64,000 bases of DNA from Heracleum sosnowskyi (taxonomy: Eukaryota; Streptophyta; Magnoliopsida; Apiales; Apiaceae). A program made the translations under genes and the position numbers. The notes beneath the pieces are model-generated. The model saw nothing but the letters and a program-made list of their open reading frames with translations, was not told where the DNA came from and did no database searches. The stretch covers positions 137,337,228 to 137,401,227 of the forward strand of contig CM061235.1 in NCBI GenBank assembly GCA_030848705.1, written 5' to 3'. Positions 44,911 to 55,352 of this stretch are shown in pieces (positions within the stretch are counted from its first letter, which is position 1; every line of letters begins with the position of its first letter).

Positions 44911-46313
44911 GTATTGTATTCCTATGTATGTGTAATGTGTTATATATTGACATTTCAAATAAGCAATTTTATGGTTTAATTTCGGTCCGCTGTAAATTTT
45001 AACTACAAAATGAAATTTATATTACATTTTAATTTAAAATCAAAATACAAAATACAAATACATAAAATATGATTAAAGGTGACTCAAATATATAAAAGTA
45101 GTGCAAAAAATTGTTATCAAATGACATGACATGAGTGATGTGACAGTTTGAAATATTTTAATTGATGTTATTTGTGTGAATGCAGAGGTCCACTTATTAT
45201 TATAACTAACGAATGAGGAGTTGCCATGTCATTTGATAACAAAACAATTTTTTGTACCAAATTTTGTGTCTCTAGCATTTTCCAATATATAATGTCTTGT
45301 TGTAAAAAATATCTAAAAAGTACTCTAATTTATAAAAACTTAAACATCACTTATCAACGTAAAACGAATCCGAATATATAGTTTTACATGCTCTTCGTCT
45401 TTTATACACCCAAGTTGACATGAATCTGGGTTGACAGCCCAGGTACCTTGCACGAAAATTAATTATGGGTGTAAATAAACTGTAAAGTACATGATTATAT
45501 TCCAGATAATACACGTTTTAGTGCAAAGAACAGAGCAGAAAACAGGAGATGAGATAACCATAATTTTTTTTGTTTTTTTCTTTATTATAAAACATGAGAG
45601 CAATAAAGCTTATTTCAAAACTAGTAATTTTAGTTAGTTGATTTTAGAATATTTTTTTCTTCCTAAAATCAACTTGAGAATAAGGATCCTAATATTAATA
45701 TTATGATATTTTTTTCGAGGTAGTACATGATTTGTATCCAATTAATTCTCAACTTCCCTAATATAAAAGTATAACAAACACATAGTAAGTAAATATTTAC
45801 TATTAAATATTTAAATGACTAGATTTATTCAAGACTTTGTAATAATCTCAGAAACAATATGGTAAAATTAACTTTAGGATACCATTTTCCTAATTAAATT
45901 TATATGTTCGTCCATGTAATATATAGATTTACTGTAATATTATCACACATATTATTAAGGTACATAAACTATATAATCTGTATTATAGGATCTTAATTCT
46001 TAATATTGCAGTACTCTCTCATTTCTCATCTCAATTCTCTTGGATGCTATTCTCCATGTCCATTTCGTTTATATCTCTCGTTTGTTCAACTACCTTGCAC
46101 GGGGTTTCTCCGTCTTACGTCTTACATTGTTTATCGATGTTTTGCTATATTTGACACTAAAAGTATGAATACGCAATTGAAAACATGAAATAAATTTCGT
46201 GTTATGTAAAAATTAACTTAACATATTTGACATGAAAATATTGAAGTACACAATATAATTGCAGTCTGCATCTCTACGTACAAATATATACCAAAATTTA
46301 CCTATGAAAACAT
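44911..46313. other. Intergenic region between MMP gene 1 and element F
   Basis: AT-rich sequence. Apart from the MITE at 45101-45257 I recognise no gene or repeat. The 60-codon frame at 46006 has no features of a gene. Confidence 0.5.
45101..45257. mobile_element. MITE with ~25-bp inverted ends
   Basis: The left end GTGCAAAAAATTGTTATCAA, then ATGACATG, is repeated as an inverse complement at the right (CATGTCATTTGATAAC...CAATTTTTTGTAC). The two arms total about 28 bases each with one small insertion. The size is ~157 bp, non-coding. Superfamily unassigned, because target duplications are not clear. Confidence 0.7.
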
Positions 46314-46537
46314 TGATATTTTCCGTAAAGGAGAAGTAAAACTCTATATTGATCTTGTGTTCTGTACATACATTTATACTAAGAGACAATATGAGGGATT
46401 GAGAGAGTTTGTTACAACAGAATTCTAACTAACTGATTTACTAGAATGGAAGCTATATTTCTATAAGTTATGAGCAACTTGCTGGATGAGCTGGCAAACA
46501 ACTTGAATGCTGAGCTGTACATGACGATACTTCAATA
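46314..46537 (-). repeat. 3' LTR of element F
   Basis: The 224-bp LTR is next to the polypurine tract (minus AACTTGAGGGGGGA). It differs from the other copy by CCGTAAAGG versus CTGTAAATG and by ATATG versus ATAGG. Confidence 0.9.
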
Positions 46538-46552
46538 TCCCCCCTCAAGTTC

Positions 46553-46906
46553 GGGGTTGGTTGCTGCTGTAAATCAAACAGCCCCAACTTGGAAACTAAG
46601 GTCTGCAAGTGAGGAGAAGGAACAGTTTTCGTGAAGATGTCAGCTAGTTGATTCTTGGTAGGAAGATAAGACAATTGTAACAGCCCTTCTAAAACTTTGT
46701 CACGAGTGAAATGGTAATCCACTTCAATGTGCTTTGTTCGTTCGTGAAAAACAGGATTGCGATCAATATGTAATGCAGATTAATTATCGCAATGTAATGT
46801 GACAGGAGTCAATTTATCCAATCCAATTTCTTGTAATAACCTGACCATCCAAGTAACCTCAGAAGCTGCAGTGGCCATAGCTCGATACTCAGCCTCGGAG
46901 CTAGAC
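46553..46906 (-). pseudogene. RNase H C-terminal remnant of element F
   Basis: Minus-strand frames carry SEAEYRAMA-type sequence, then DYHFTRDKVLEGLLQLSYLP and QLADIFTKTV, the conserved tail of Copia RNase H. A single-base insertion near 46917 separates it from the upstream gag-RH frame. A T-to-A-type change also produces a stop in the CDNxSA block near 46780. Confidence 0.75.
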
Positions 46907-47932
46907 CTAGAAACAAGTAGATTGCTTCTTAGATTTCCAAGAAACTGGTGAGCTTCCAAGCATCAAAATATACCCAGTAACTGATCGTCGTGTGTCTGGG
47001 CATGAAGCCCAGTCTGAATCAGAATAAGCCTGTAACACCAGTTGTGTAGATCTATTTAATAAAATTCCTTGTCCTGCAGAATGACATACATATCGAAGAG
47101 TATGATGAAGAGCAGCTAAATGTGATGTTCTAGGCTTCTGCATGAACTGACTTAAGGCTTGAACTAAATAGCAGAGATCAGGTCTTGTGTTTGTCAGAAA
47201 ATTAAGTTTACCAAGTAAAGACCTGTATAACTGTGTAGATAACTGTGAAATCTCCTTGTGCCTTTCTTCTTGAGCAAACAACCTATACACTTGAGAAATA
47301 CTAGGCAAAGGATGCATCATTAAAACATTGCCTCTGACTGCAGCAAATTGTTCAGAAAGTTTCATCATAAACTGAAGTAGCCTTTGCTCTTGTTGCTTTT
47401 GCTGAACCCTTAGAGTAAGATTGCAAGTGCAGTTATTACAAGTACAGTAAGGAAGAGGATTAGCATCATTGATACTGTCCCAAACAGTTTTGATCTTAGT
47501 AAAGAACTCAGAAATAGAATCACTGCCTTGATTAAGTTGGAGCAACTGTTGCTCCAGAGAATAAACCTGAGGTATAGAAGTGTATCCATACCTTTCTTCT
47601 AAATCAGTCCAAATATCTTGTGCAGTTTTGAGAAATAACACACTTTTAGCAATTACTTCATCGAGATTGAACAAAAGCCACGAAATAACCAGATCATTGC
47701 AACGTTCCCATAGCTTGTACTCAGGTGAACCAATTAAAGGTATAGGTATAGAACCATTGACAAAACCTATTTTGTTTTTAGCAGAAAGAGTCAACGTCAT
47801 AGAACGCTTCCAGTTATGGAAGCCTGAACCGTTAAATTTCACAGATACAAGTTGACTAGTTGAAGAATCTGACGGATGGATATAGTATATACTAGACGAA
47901 TCTTGATTGTTTTGAATGTTTTGAGTAGACAT
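46907..47932 (-). pseudogene. Gag fused to RT/RNase H by internal deletion (element F)
   Basis: A 341-codon frame. Residues 1-230 are Copia gag (VKFNGSGFHNWKRSMTLTL, IWTDLEERYG, a Cys-rich CTCNNCTCN segment), ending at FAQEERHKEISQ. From about residue 236 the sequence is directly the RT C-terminus (YRSLLGKLNFLTNTRPDL) and RNase H (AYSDSDWASCPDTRRSVTGY). The fusion keeps the frame. The frame then ends at a shift in the KKQST block. Zinc knuckle, protease, integrase and RT catalytic parts are deleted. It may still make a Gag-like protein. Confidence 0.85.
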
Positions 47933-48340
47933 TTTAGAACAATTTGTAACAGATTTAGTAGGAGGCTATGAAAAACGAAGAAGATCACTATGAACAAAGA
48001 AGAGGTAAATGAATGCTCTGTAACTTTAGAGACAAGAACTTTCAAAGAAGAACACACAACTATTTAGGCCACAGAGAACTGATATGAACAAATCGAATAA
48101 GATCGAACAAGATTTGAAGAAAACAAAACATAAAATGTATGTAATCAAGTAATATACATACACATCGCCAAGATCAGATCAAAATCAGCATATCTAAATG
48201 ATATTAGAGATTAAAATTGATAAGAAAACACCTGATGAAAGAGTGATGAAAGGAAGTGAACGAAACGGCTTTGTATTGGCAGAAGATCAAGAAGATGAAC
48301 AAGGCGCCATTAAAGCTTCAGTTTGCAAGCTCTGATACCA

Positions 48341-48564
48341 TGATATTTTCTGTAAATGAGAAGTAAAACTCTATATTGATCTTGTGTTCTGTACATACAT
48401 TTATACTAAGAGACAATAGGAGGGATTGAGAGAGTTTGTTACAACAGAATTCTAACTAACTGATTTACTAGAATGGAAGCTATATTTCTATAAGTTATGA
48501 GCAACTTGCTGGATGAGCTGGCAAACAACTTGAATGCTGAGCTGTACATGACGATACTTCAATA
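48341..48564 (-). repeat. 5' LTR of element F
   Basis: The 224-bp LTR is bounded by the PBS on its left and the AACAT duplication on its right. On the minus strand it is the promoter LTR and would transcribe away from MMP gene 2. Confidence 0.9.
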
Positions 48565-48624
48565 AACATAACCACTTAAAATATGTTTACCTCTGGGAAA
48601 AATGAATTAGTAACAATTGCGCCC

Positions 48625-48634
48625 CTATATATAG
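48625..48634 (+). promoter_or_regulatory. Putative TATA box of MMP gene 2
   Basis: CTATATATAG lies 54 bases upstream of the ATG, in the same relative place as in gene 1. Only 56 bases separate it from the target duplication of element F. Confidence 0.65.
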
Positions 48635-48688
48635 ACATTGTTGGAATAGCTAGCTTGCTTGCTACTTCTTAATTCTTCCTAAACACAT

Positions 48689-49627
48689 ATGGCACAAAAT
48701 TTTCAGCTCATATCATGCATCTCTCTCCTCTTTCTCTTCCTTCTTGTTCCATCCAAATCCGAAAATCCTACGACTATCTTCCCAAAGCCTCAACCTTTCC
48801 GATTTTTAAAGCATCTTCAAGGATGCAAAAAAGGAGAAACACTAGCAGGTCTCCGTGAGCTAAAAGAATATTTAACCAAATTCGGATACCTAAATTATCA
48901 TCCTTCAAAAGCACGCGATAATGACGAATTTGATAATTTTCTTGAGGCTGCTATGAAGACATACCAGGCCAACTATAATCTCAAGGTTACAGGAACTCTG
49001 GATTCTGAAACATTATCAAAAATGGGGATGCCACGATGCGGAGTGCCCGATGTAATTAATGGAACGAATACCATGAGAAAAAACAAAAAAAGACATCACC
49101 ACAACAGTCCTAAAAAACTTCATACAGTCTCTCATTATAATTTTTTCCTAGGATTCCCTAGATGGCCAGTTGGTAAGACTCATCTTACTTACTGGTTTGA
49201 TCTCGGCACTACTCATCCAGATGCTATACCGGCTTTCGTCAGAGCATTCGACAGATGGACTATGTACACACAGTATTTTACTTTCGCGGAAACTCAGGAC
49301 TATGACTACTCGGATTTAAAGATTGGTTTCGAAAGTGGTGAGCATGGGGATGGTTACGCTTTCGACGGTGAAGGTGGAATTCTTGCTCATGCCTTTGCAC
49401 CAACAAATGGAATGCTTCATTGTGATGCAGATGAGTTTTGGTCTATAGGGCCTCTTGCTAATTATACAGATTTAGAGACTGTTGCTTTGCATGAAATCGG
49501 ACACCTTCTGGGACTTGATCATAGCTCGGTTGAAGATGCAATTATGTATCCAATTATTCCTACGGGAGTCGACAAAGATTTACATGCTGATGATGTTCGA
49601 GGAATCAAAGCTCTTTATGACATCTAG
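48689..49627 (+). CDS. Matrix metalloproteinase (metalloendoproteinase 1-like), copy 2
   Basis: A 312-residue single-exon paralogue of the gene at 43826, probably secreted. Signal peptide ~1-24; propeptide ~38-113; cysteine switch PRCGVPD 115-121; basic His-rich linker (KNKKRHHHNSPKK, 131-143); catalytic domain from ~150; zinc site HEIGHLLGLDH 268-278; Met-turn Met 286; ends KALYDI with no membrane anchor. All known catalytic positions are kept. The two proteins differ most in the linker and in residues 170-230, which line the substrate side, so specificities could differ. The proximal promoter is cut short by element F. Confidence 0.95.
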   Translation: MAQNFQLISCISLLFLFLLVPSKSENPTTIFPKPQPFRFLKHLQGCKKGETLAGLRELKEYLTKFGYLNYHPSKARDNDEFDNFLEAAMKTYQANYNLKVTGTLDSETLSKMGMPRCGVPDVINGTNTMRKNKKRHHHNSPKKLHTVSHYNFFLGFPRWPVGKTHLTYWFDLGTTHPDAIPAFVRAFDRWTMYTQYFTFAETQDYDYSDLKIGFESGEHGDGYAFDGEGGILAHAFAPTNGMLHCDADEFWSIGPLANYTDLETVALHEIGHLLGLDHSSVEDAIMYPIIPTGVDKDLHADDVRGIKALYDI

Positions 49628-49726
49628 ATGTAAAAGGTTTGAGTGGGCATCCTCCCTTGACGAATGTTCACTGTGCATGTTTCACGTATGACTAAACTCA
49701 ATTCAGTCCCACTTTTGTTGTTCTAG

Positions 49727-49732
49727 AATAAA
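49727..49732 (+). terminator. Polyadenylation signal candidate, MMP gene 2
   Basis: AATAAA lies ~100 bp downstream of the stop codon, in a T-rich context. Confidence 0.5.
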
Positions 49733-51115
49733 ATTTCATGTTTCTTTAGTGAGATTTAACAAATAATTGTTTTGAATTATGAATTATTTTTAATTAATAT
49801 AACAAATTGTGTTCACTGTATTAGTTAAAAGTGTACAACACTCTTACTATAATTAAATTTGGAATTATTATTGTTATAAATATTATGTGGCGAAGTTAAA
49901 TTAATTTATACTAGTTTTAAACATGTGTGATGTGCGGGTTGTTTTTAATATTATATGTGAAAATTTTAAAACATGGATTTACTGGGTTTAAAATTTTAAA
50001 TAATATGACTTGATAATAATTTATATATGTTTCCCGTAATAATTTTAAACAGATATTAATTTGAAAATATAAAAGATGATAAGTTTTTAAGTATGTATCT
50101 TAATGAGATATATGATATATATAAAGCTCGATATGAAATATCGACTAAAATTTTAAATGAACTTAATAATTATTATATATATGTTATCCGTGATAATTTA
50201 GTAAAAAAGAATTATTTACGTCTGAATATCAAAATTTTAATATTTTGAATTTAATATTATAGTATAATAAATGTTTAATAGAGAACCTCATAAAAAAATT
50301 TCAAAAAAATTAAATCCAAGGTATAATAAATTTTTAACATGAAAGCCCATAAAAAATTAAAATGAATAAACTCAAGTTATTAAAATACATAAAATCATAT
50401 AATAAGTCACGTACATAAAAGATTACAACGAGTAGACTTAAAAGGAATATAACCAAATTATTAAATTACATAAAATTGTATAATAAGTTTTTGATAGAAA
50501 GTGCATAAAAAATTAAAATGAGATGGCCAAGTTTATAATATAATAAGTTAAGCCCATAAAAATTTAAAAGGAGTAGACTCAAGAATATAAAAATGTATAA
50601 TAAGTATTCAATAGAAAAGTGCATAAAAACGAAAAAGAGTAGGTCCAAGTTATTATAGTACATAAAGTCCAATTAAATATAATGATTATCAAACTTTTAA
50701 TATTTCGTATTTAATAAATTAAATGGTGAAGATCAAGTTATTAAAATGATATAAAATAATATAATAAATTTTTAATAGAAAAACCCATAAAGATTAAAAG
50801 AAATATGTTCAAGCATATAGCCCGAGTTACTTTTAATTTCTTTTTAATTTACTTATAGTGTAATATAATATTAAAAATATTAATTCTAATGTGTTCTTCG
50901 GATGATTCGAAATATATAGACCTTTATATATAAATATAAGAACTTTTAATATTATATCTAAATTAGTATGTTATTAGCAAGATTCGAATCTTGGATCTCT
51001 GTATATAGTAACAAATAACAATTTTTATTATTAAATATAAATTAATATGTTGTAGGCGGATTCAAACCTTAAACTTTTTTGTATAACAACTTCTAGTATT
51101 GTATTCAAAGATAAT
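49733..51115. repeat. AT-rich degenerate repeat region
   Basis: No gene. From 50270 to 50800 a ~60-bp phrase (CCCATAAAAATTAAAA, GGAGTAGACTCAAG, TATAATAAGTTTTTAATAG) recurs in six or more diverged copies. Near 49910 an ACTAGTTTTAAA followed by a degenerate GC-rich segment looks like an old minus-strand Helitron 3' end. At 50985-51080 two copies of a GATTCGAATC/GGATTCAAACC-containing segment resemble the units at 55590-57360. Confidence 0.5.
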
Positions 51116-51581
51116 TGTTACGTCATAATTTCGGTTGCCTCAATTATCTCTTAATTTTCCAATATTGATCTAATAATAATTATTGATTAACCACTAAGTA
51201 ATATCATCTCTCTGAAACGAGGAAACAATCAATCTAAATTAATCAATTACTAAAAAAAATATCTCCAAACGATTCTTTCAAATCAGGAAAGAATCACAAC
51301 GCTAATATAACTCTAAAAAGATAAAATCAACTTATCTCAATATATCCCTTAACAATCACAGGGATTAAAAATATAATCCTATCACAAAACTGCGTTGGCT
51401 TGATCCCTATATATAAACAGGGTACGCAGGCATCTTGGAATAGGATCCGACACATCTAACAAGTCGAGACACCTTTCAAGTCCAGCCCCAAAACATCCAA
51501 AAACCCAAAAACCCAAATTATCACAATTTCGTTATTCCAGCAATCCCCGAAATTTGTTATCACCAAATTCCTCCGTTAACA
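51116..51581 (+). repeat. 5' LTR of the non-autonomous element
   Basis: The 466-bp sequence contains TATATATAAACAGGG at ~51408, a likely TATA box, with the transcribed part ending at CTCCGTTAACA. Confidence 0.9.
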
Positions 51582-51582
51582 A

Positions 51583-51596
51583 TTGGCGCTAGAAGG
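51583..51596 (+). other. Primer binding site candidate, not tRNA-Met type
   Basis: TTGGCGCTAGAAGG begins one base after the LTR. TGGCGC-type sites occur in several plant Gypsy and LARD elements. I do not assign the tRNA. Confidence 0.6.
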
Positions 51597-52239
51597 ATGG
51601 GCATAATTTTTTATTGTGGAGGACAATCAATCTATACAATACGCATGGGGGGTTATTATGGATCTGGAGCGGCTTTAATTGAGGAGTAGAACGGTGGAGG
51701 CGTTCGTTCGTGGTTATGTTCAAAATTAAGATAAGTTTCTTATGATTTTGTCCATACAAATAAGCTATCTTATAAAATTCGTAGTAAATTTATTACATGT
51801 TAGATTTTGATGATTTTTTATGATCCGGAAAGTTTTTGCGATTACCTATAACTTTCGTTCTTGGTGTTTTCTGAGATTATGTTTCAATCTATTCTCGAAA
51901 TCACAAAATATAATCAGATCCCGTTTTTCAGTATTGAGAAGTTAATCAGCAGACGTTTTATTTGATTCCCGATTCGTTATAAGTCCGTTTCTGATGAGCC
52001 ATATATCATCGGAAAGCTCTTTTCATTTCCTGCAACTTTCATGTTTTGTGTTTTCCAAGAAAATATCGTTTACAGGGCCAAAAAGGTAAAAAACAGATCT
52101 GTACAGAATCTGAATCATGGATATGTTAAAGGATTGTGATGCGATATTAGCAGCACATGATTTGATTACTTCACTAGCTCGTGCATGGACAAAAATAAGT
52201 GTGGAAGATCCTTATTTGATAAGGGTAATGTTATCGAGA

Positions 52240-52500
52240 GCTCTCTTTTCCAAAGAGGATAATATTTTTGAAGATCCTATTTCGAGTAGGATAATATTTT
52301 TGAAGACCCTCTTTCAAGAAAAATAATATTTTTGAAGACCCTCTTTTGAAGAGGAAATTATTTTTGAAGACCCTCTTTCGAAGAGGAAATTATTTTTGAA
52401 GACCCTCTATTGAAGATGTTAATATTTTTGAAGGCCCTTCTTTAAGGTGTTGCTTGGAATTATTTTGAAGGCCCTTCTTTGTCGAAGGTGTTGCTTGGAG
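52240..52500 (+). repeat. ~31-bp degenerate tandem repeat
   Basis: About six diverged copies of TATTTTTGAAGACCCTCTTT plus CGAAGAGGAAAT occur, the last two with GGCCCTTCTTT and a GGTGTTGCTTGGA insertion. Confidence 0.75.
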
Positions 52501-52580
52501 TACCTTGGTAAACCCGTACTTCCGGGGTGCTTATCCGTACTTCCGGAAAGCTCACCAAGAAGAGAGTTCTACCTCTTAAG

Positions 52581-53085
52581 AAGGCGAGGTTACACTTCCC
52601 TTTTCTTAAACTCTGCTTTGCATAGAGTGTATACGAAGGCGAGGTTACACTTCCCTTTTCTTAAACTCTGCTTTGCATAGAGTGTATAAGAATGCGAGGT
52701 TACTCTTCCTTTTTCTTAAACTCTGTTTTGCATAGAGTGTATAAGAAGCCGAGGTTACACTTCCCTTTTCTTAAACTCTGTTTTGCATAGAGTGTATAAA
52801 AAGGCGAGGTTACACTTCTCTTTTCTTAAACTCTGCTCAGCATAGAGTGTATAAGAATGCGAGGTTACTCTTCCCTTTTCTTAAACTCTGATTTGCATAG
52901 AGTGTATAAGAAGGCGAGGTTACTCTTCCCTTTTCTTAAAACTCTGTTTTGCATAGAGTGTATAAGAAGGTGAGGTTACTCTTCCCTTTTCTTAAACTCT
53001 GTTTTGCATAGAGTGTATAAGAAGGCGAGGTTACTCTTCCCTTTTCTTAAACTATGATTTGCATGAGGGTATAAGAAGGCGAGAT
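52581..53085 (+). repeat. 55-bp tandem array
   Basis: Unit starts are at 52581, 52636, 52691, 52746, 52801, 52856, 52911, 52967 and 53022, with a partial copy from 53076. Each reads AAGGCGAGGTTACACTTCCC, then TTTTCTTAAACTCTG, then TTTGCATAGAGTGTATAAG, with few substitutions. No long frame runs through the array. Confidence 0.92.
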
Positions 53086-53358
53086 AATTATCTAATTCTC
53101 ATTCTCCTACACTTACAAAGTTACTCGTACATATGTTCTTCTCACATCTCGCATGTTGTCTCTCTCGCAAGCACAGACATATTACGGGCACATCATGTTG
53201 TCTCTCTCGATTTTACAGGCATATTACGGGTAATTATCTTCTTCATATTATCTGCTAATCTTCTACTCCTAGTTGTTTCATTGACTCAGGAAATTCGGAA
53301 GATCAAAGAACACTTAGTTCTCCAGTCCATAAATCTGCACTGAAGAATTGGGGGTAGT

Positions 53359-53825
53359 TGTTACGCTATAATTTCGGTTGCCTCAATTATCTCCTAATTT
53401 CCCAATATTGATCTAAATAATAATTATTGTTTAACCACTAAGTAATATCCTCTCTCTGAAACGAGGAAACAATCAATCTAAATCAATCAATTACTAAAAA
53501 AATATCTCCAAACGATTCTTTCAAATCAGGAAAGAATCACAACGCTAATATAACTCTAAAAAGATAAAATCAACTTATCTCAACATATCCCTTAACAATC
53601 ACAGGGATTAGAAATATAATCTTATCACAGAACTGCGTTGGCTTGATCCCTATATATAAACAGGGTACGCAGGCATCTTGGAATAGGATCCGACACATCT
53701 AACAAGTCGATACACCTTTCAAGTCCAGTCCCAAAACATCCAAAAAACCCAAAATCCCTCATCATCACAATTTCGTTATTCCAACAATTCTTGAAATTTG
53801 TTATCACCAAATTTCTCCGTTAACA
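53359..53825 (+). repeat. 3' LTR of the non-autonomous element
   Basis: The 467-bp sequence begins TGTTACGCTATAATTTCGG and ends CGTTAACA before the ATAAT duplication. Confidence 0.9.
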
Positions 53826-53830
53826 ATAAT

Positions 53831-54061
53831 GATTTACTTGAGTTGAAGATCTATCTATATTATTTATACTAATATTAAATTATAATAAAAGAAATGGGGT
53901 ATAATTTGTAATTCTTTTTTCTAGGTGCGTAGGATTGGGAAAGATATGAAAATTTCTAACGCACTACAGAGTATAGACCAAAGACAAAACACGCATCAAA
54001 AGTCAATAGAGGCGTAATAAGGGTCCTAAAACAATCTCCTACTTGGCTTATACATAGGATA
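53831..54061. other. Short spacer
   Basis: AT-rich. The phrase AAATGGGGTATAATTTGTA at ~53896 matches the 5' portion of the Helitron in the GMPP gene intron, so a Helitron fragment may be present. Nothing else is seen. Confidence 0.4.
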
Positions 54062-55351
54062 CTACCCTATAACCCGTGAAAGGCACGGGCCTTAAAAATA
54101 ATAAACTAAAAAATTTAATGTGAACGGAAAATATTAAAATAAAAGTAAAAATTAATATGATAAATTATAAAATGAGAAACTTAAATATTCATTGGAACAT
54201 AAAAAAATATAAAAAAAATACAAATGAGGCCGAGGAAGATAAATAAGGTATTATTAATATTATTTTATAATACAATAATATTAATAATAAGGACAGATAG
54301 AAAATCTAACATGTTTTAATTAAAAAAATTAATTGACCGTGATATTTTTAGAAATATTTTAATTATATTAATTGTATTTATTAAAAAAAATATGTTGACA
54401 TGTTAACATAAGTAAGTTTTTTTAATCAGGACAAATAGAAAAGTTAACATGTTTTAATTAAAAAAAAAAATAATTGCACGTAATATTTTTAGATTTGTTT
54501 TAATTATATTAATTTTATGTGTTAAAAAAATACGTTCACTTGTTAAAATAGGTAAGTTTTTTTAAATAATTAAAAGTATTAAAATAGGTTTTAAAATATA
54601 TAAGTTGCACTTGATATTTTTGGAAAAGAGAGATTTTAATGATAACAAATATAAAAGGTAATATATTTTAATTTAAAGGTAATTGCCCGTGATATTTTTG
54701 GAAAAGAAGTAGATTTTGTTAGAAAAAATATTTTAACTATAAAAGGCAATCAGCTAGTTAATATTTTTATATTATTTTATTATTTATTAAATAGAGTATT
54801 AAAATAGATTTTAAAATAAATAAGTAAGGATTGCACCTCATATTTTTTGGAAAATAGAGATTTTAGTGATAACAAATATAAAAGATATTATGTTTTAATT
54901 TAAAGGTAATTGTCGTGATATTTTTAGAAAAGGGGTAGATTTTGTTAGATTTTTTTTAATTACAAAAGACAATCAGTTAGTTACTATTTTTATATTATTT
55001 TATTATATATTAAATAGAGTATTAAAATGAGTTTTAAAATAAATAATTAAGGACTGCACTCGTATTTTTGGAAAACATAGATTTTAGTAATAACAAATAT
55101 AAAAGGTAATATGTTTTAATTTAAAGATAATTGTAATGATATTATTTGATTAGATCCCACATTTCCATTTTTTTGATTAGATTTCAATATTATTTGATTT
55201 TTATGTAGTAAAATATAGTGAAATATTAATGTAGAATAAAATTTTCCCGAATTTTGATTATATTATTAATTTATTAATTAGAAAAAGTACCGAAAACCAA
55301 AATCGACCGTTAACCGAAAACCAAAACTTTCAATGTTTCGGCTTTAATAAT
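54062..55351 (-). mobile_element. Minus-strand non-autonomous Helitron-like element
   Basis: On the minus strand it starts TATTATTAAAGCCGAAACAT and ends with the hairpin CCCGTG-CCTTT-CACGGG followed by GTAG, with an adjacent T. Its interior shows the same phrases as 1894-4468 (minus-strand CCAAAAATATCACGGGCAAT) in three or four repeats. The CTAG end has a one-base change. Non-coding. Confidence 0.55.
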
Positions 55352-55352
55352 A

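Larger units (their letters stand above)
46314..48564 (-). mobile_element. Deleted Copia element F upstream of MMP gene 2
   Basis: The 2251-bp insertion is flanked by the 5-bp duplication AACAT (46309-46313 and 48565-48569). The two 224-bp LTRs (46314-46537 and 48341-48564) differ at about three sites. On the minus strand the LTR runs from TATTGAAGTATCG to AAAATATCA, i.e. TA..CA ends rather than TG..CA. A PBS (minus TGGTATCAGAGC, plus 48329-48340) abuts the right LTR and a polypurine tract (plus 46538-46552) the left one. The internal region lacks protease, integrase and most of RT. It ends 60 bp upstream of the TATA box of the second MMP gene. Confidence 0.95.
51116..53825 (+). mobile_element. 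Non-autonomous LTR retrotransposon (LARD-like) with internal tandem arrays
   Basis: It is flanked by the 5-bp duplication ATAAT (51111-51115 and 53826-53830). LTRs of 466 and 467 bp lie at 51116-51581 and 53359-53825 (TGTTACG..CGTTAACA) and differ at roughly 20 sites. A PBS candidate TTGGCGCTAGAAGG starts at 51583, and GAAGAATTGGGGGTAGT precedes the 3' LTR. The 1.8-kb interior has no gag-pol. One 69-codon frame (52117-52326) is unrecognised and the rest is two tandem arrays. Mobilisation would need proteins from another element. Confidence 0.92.
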
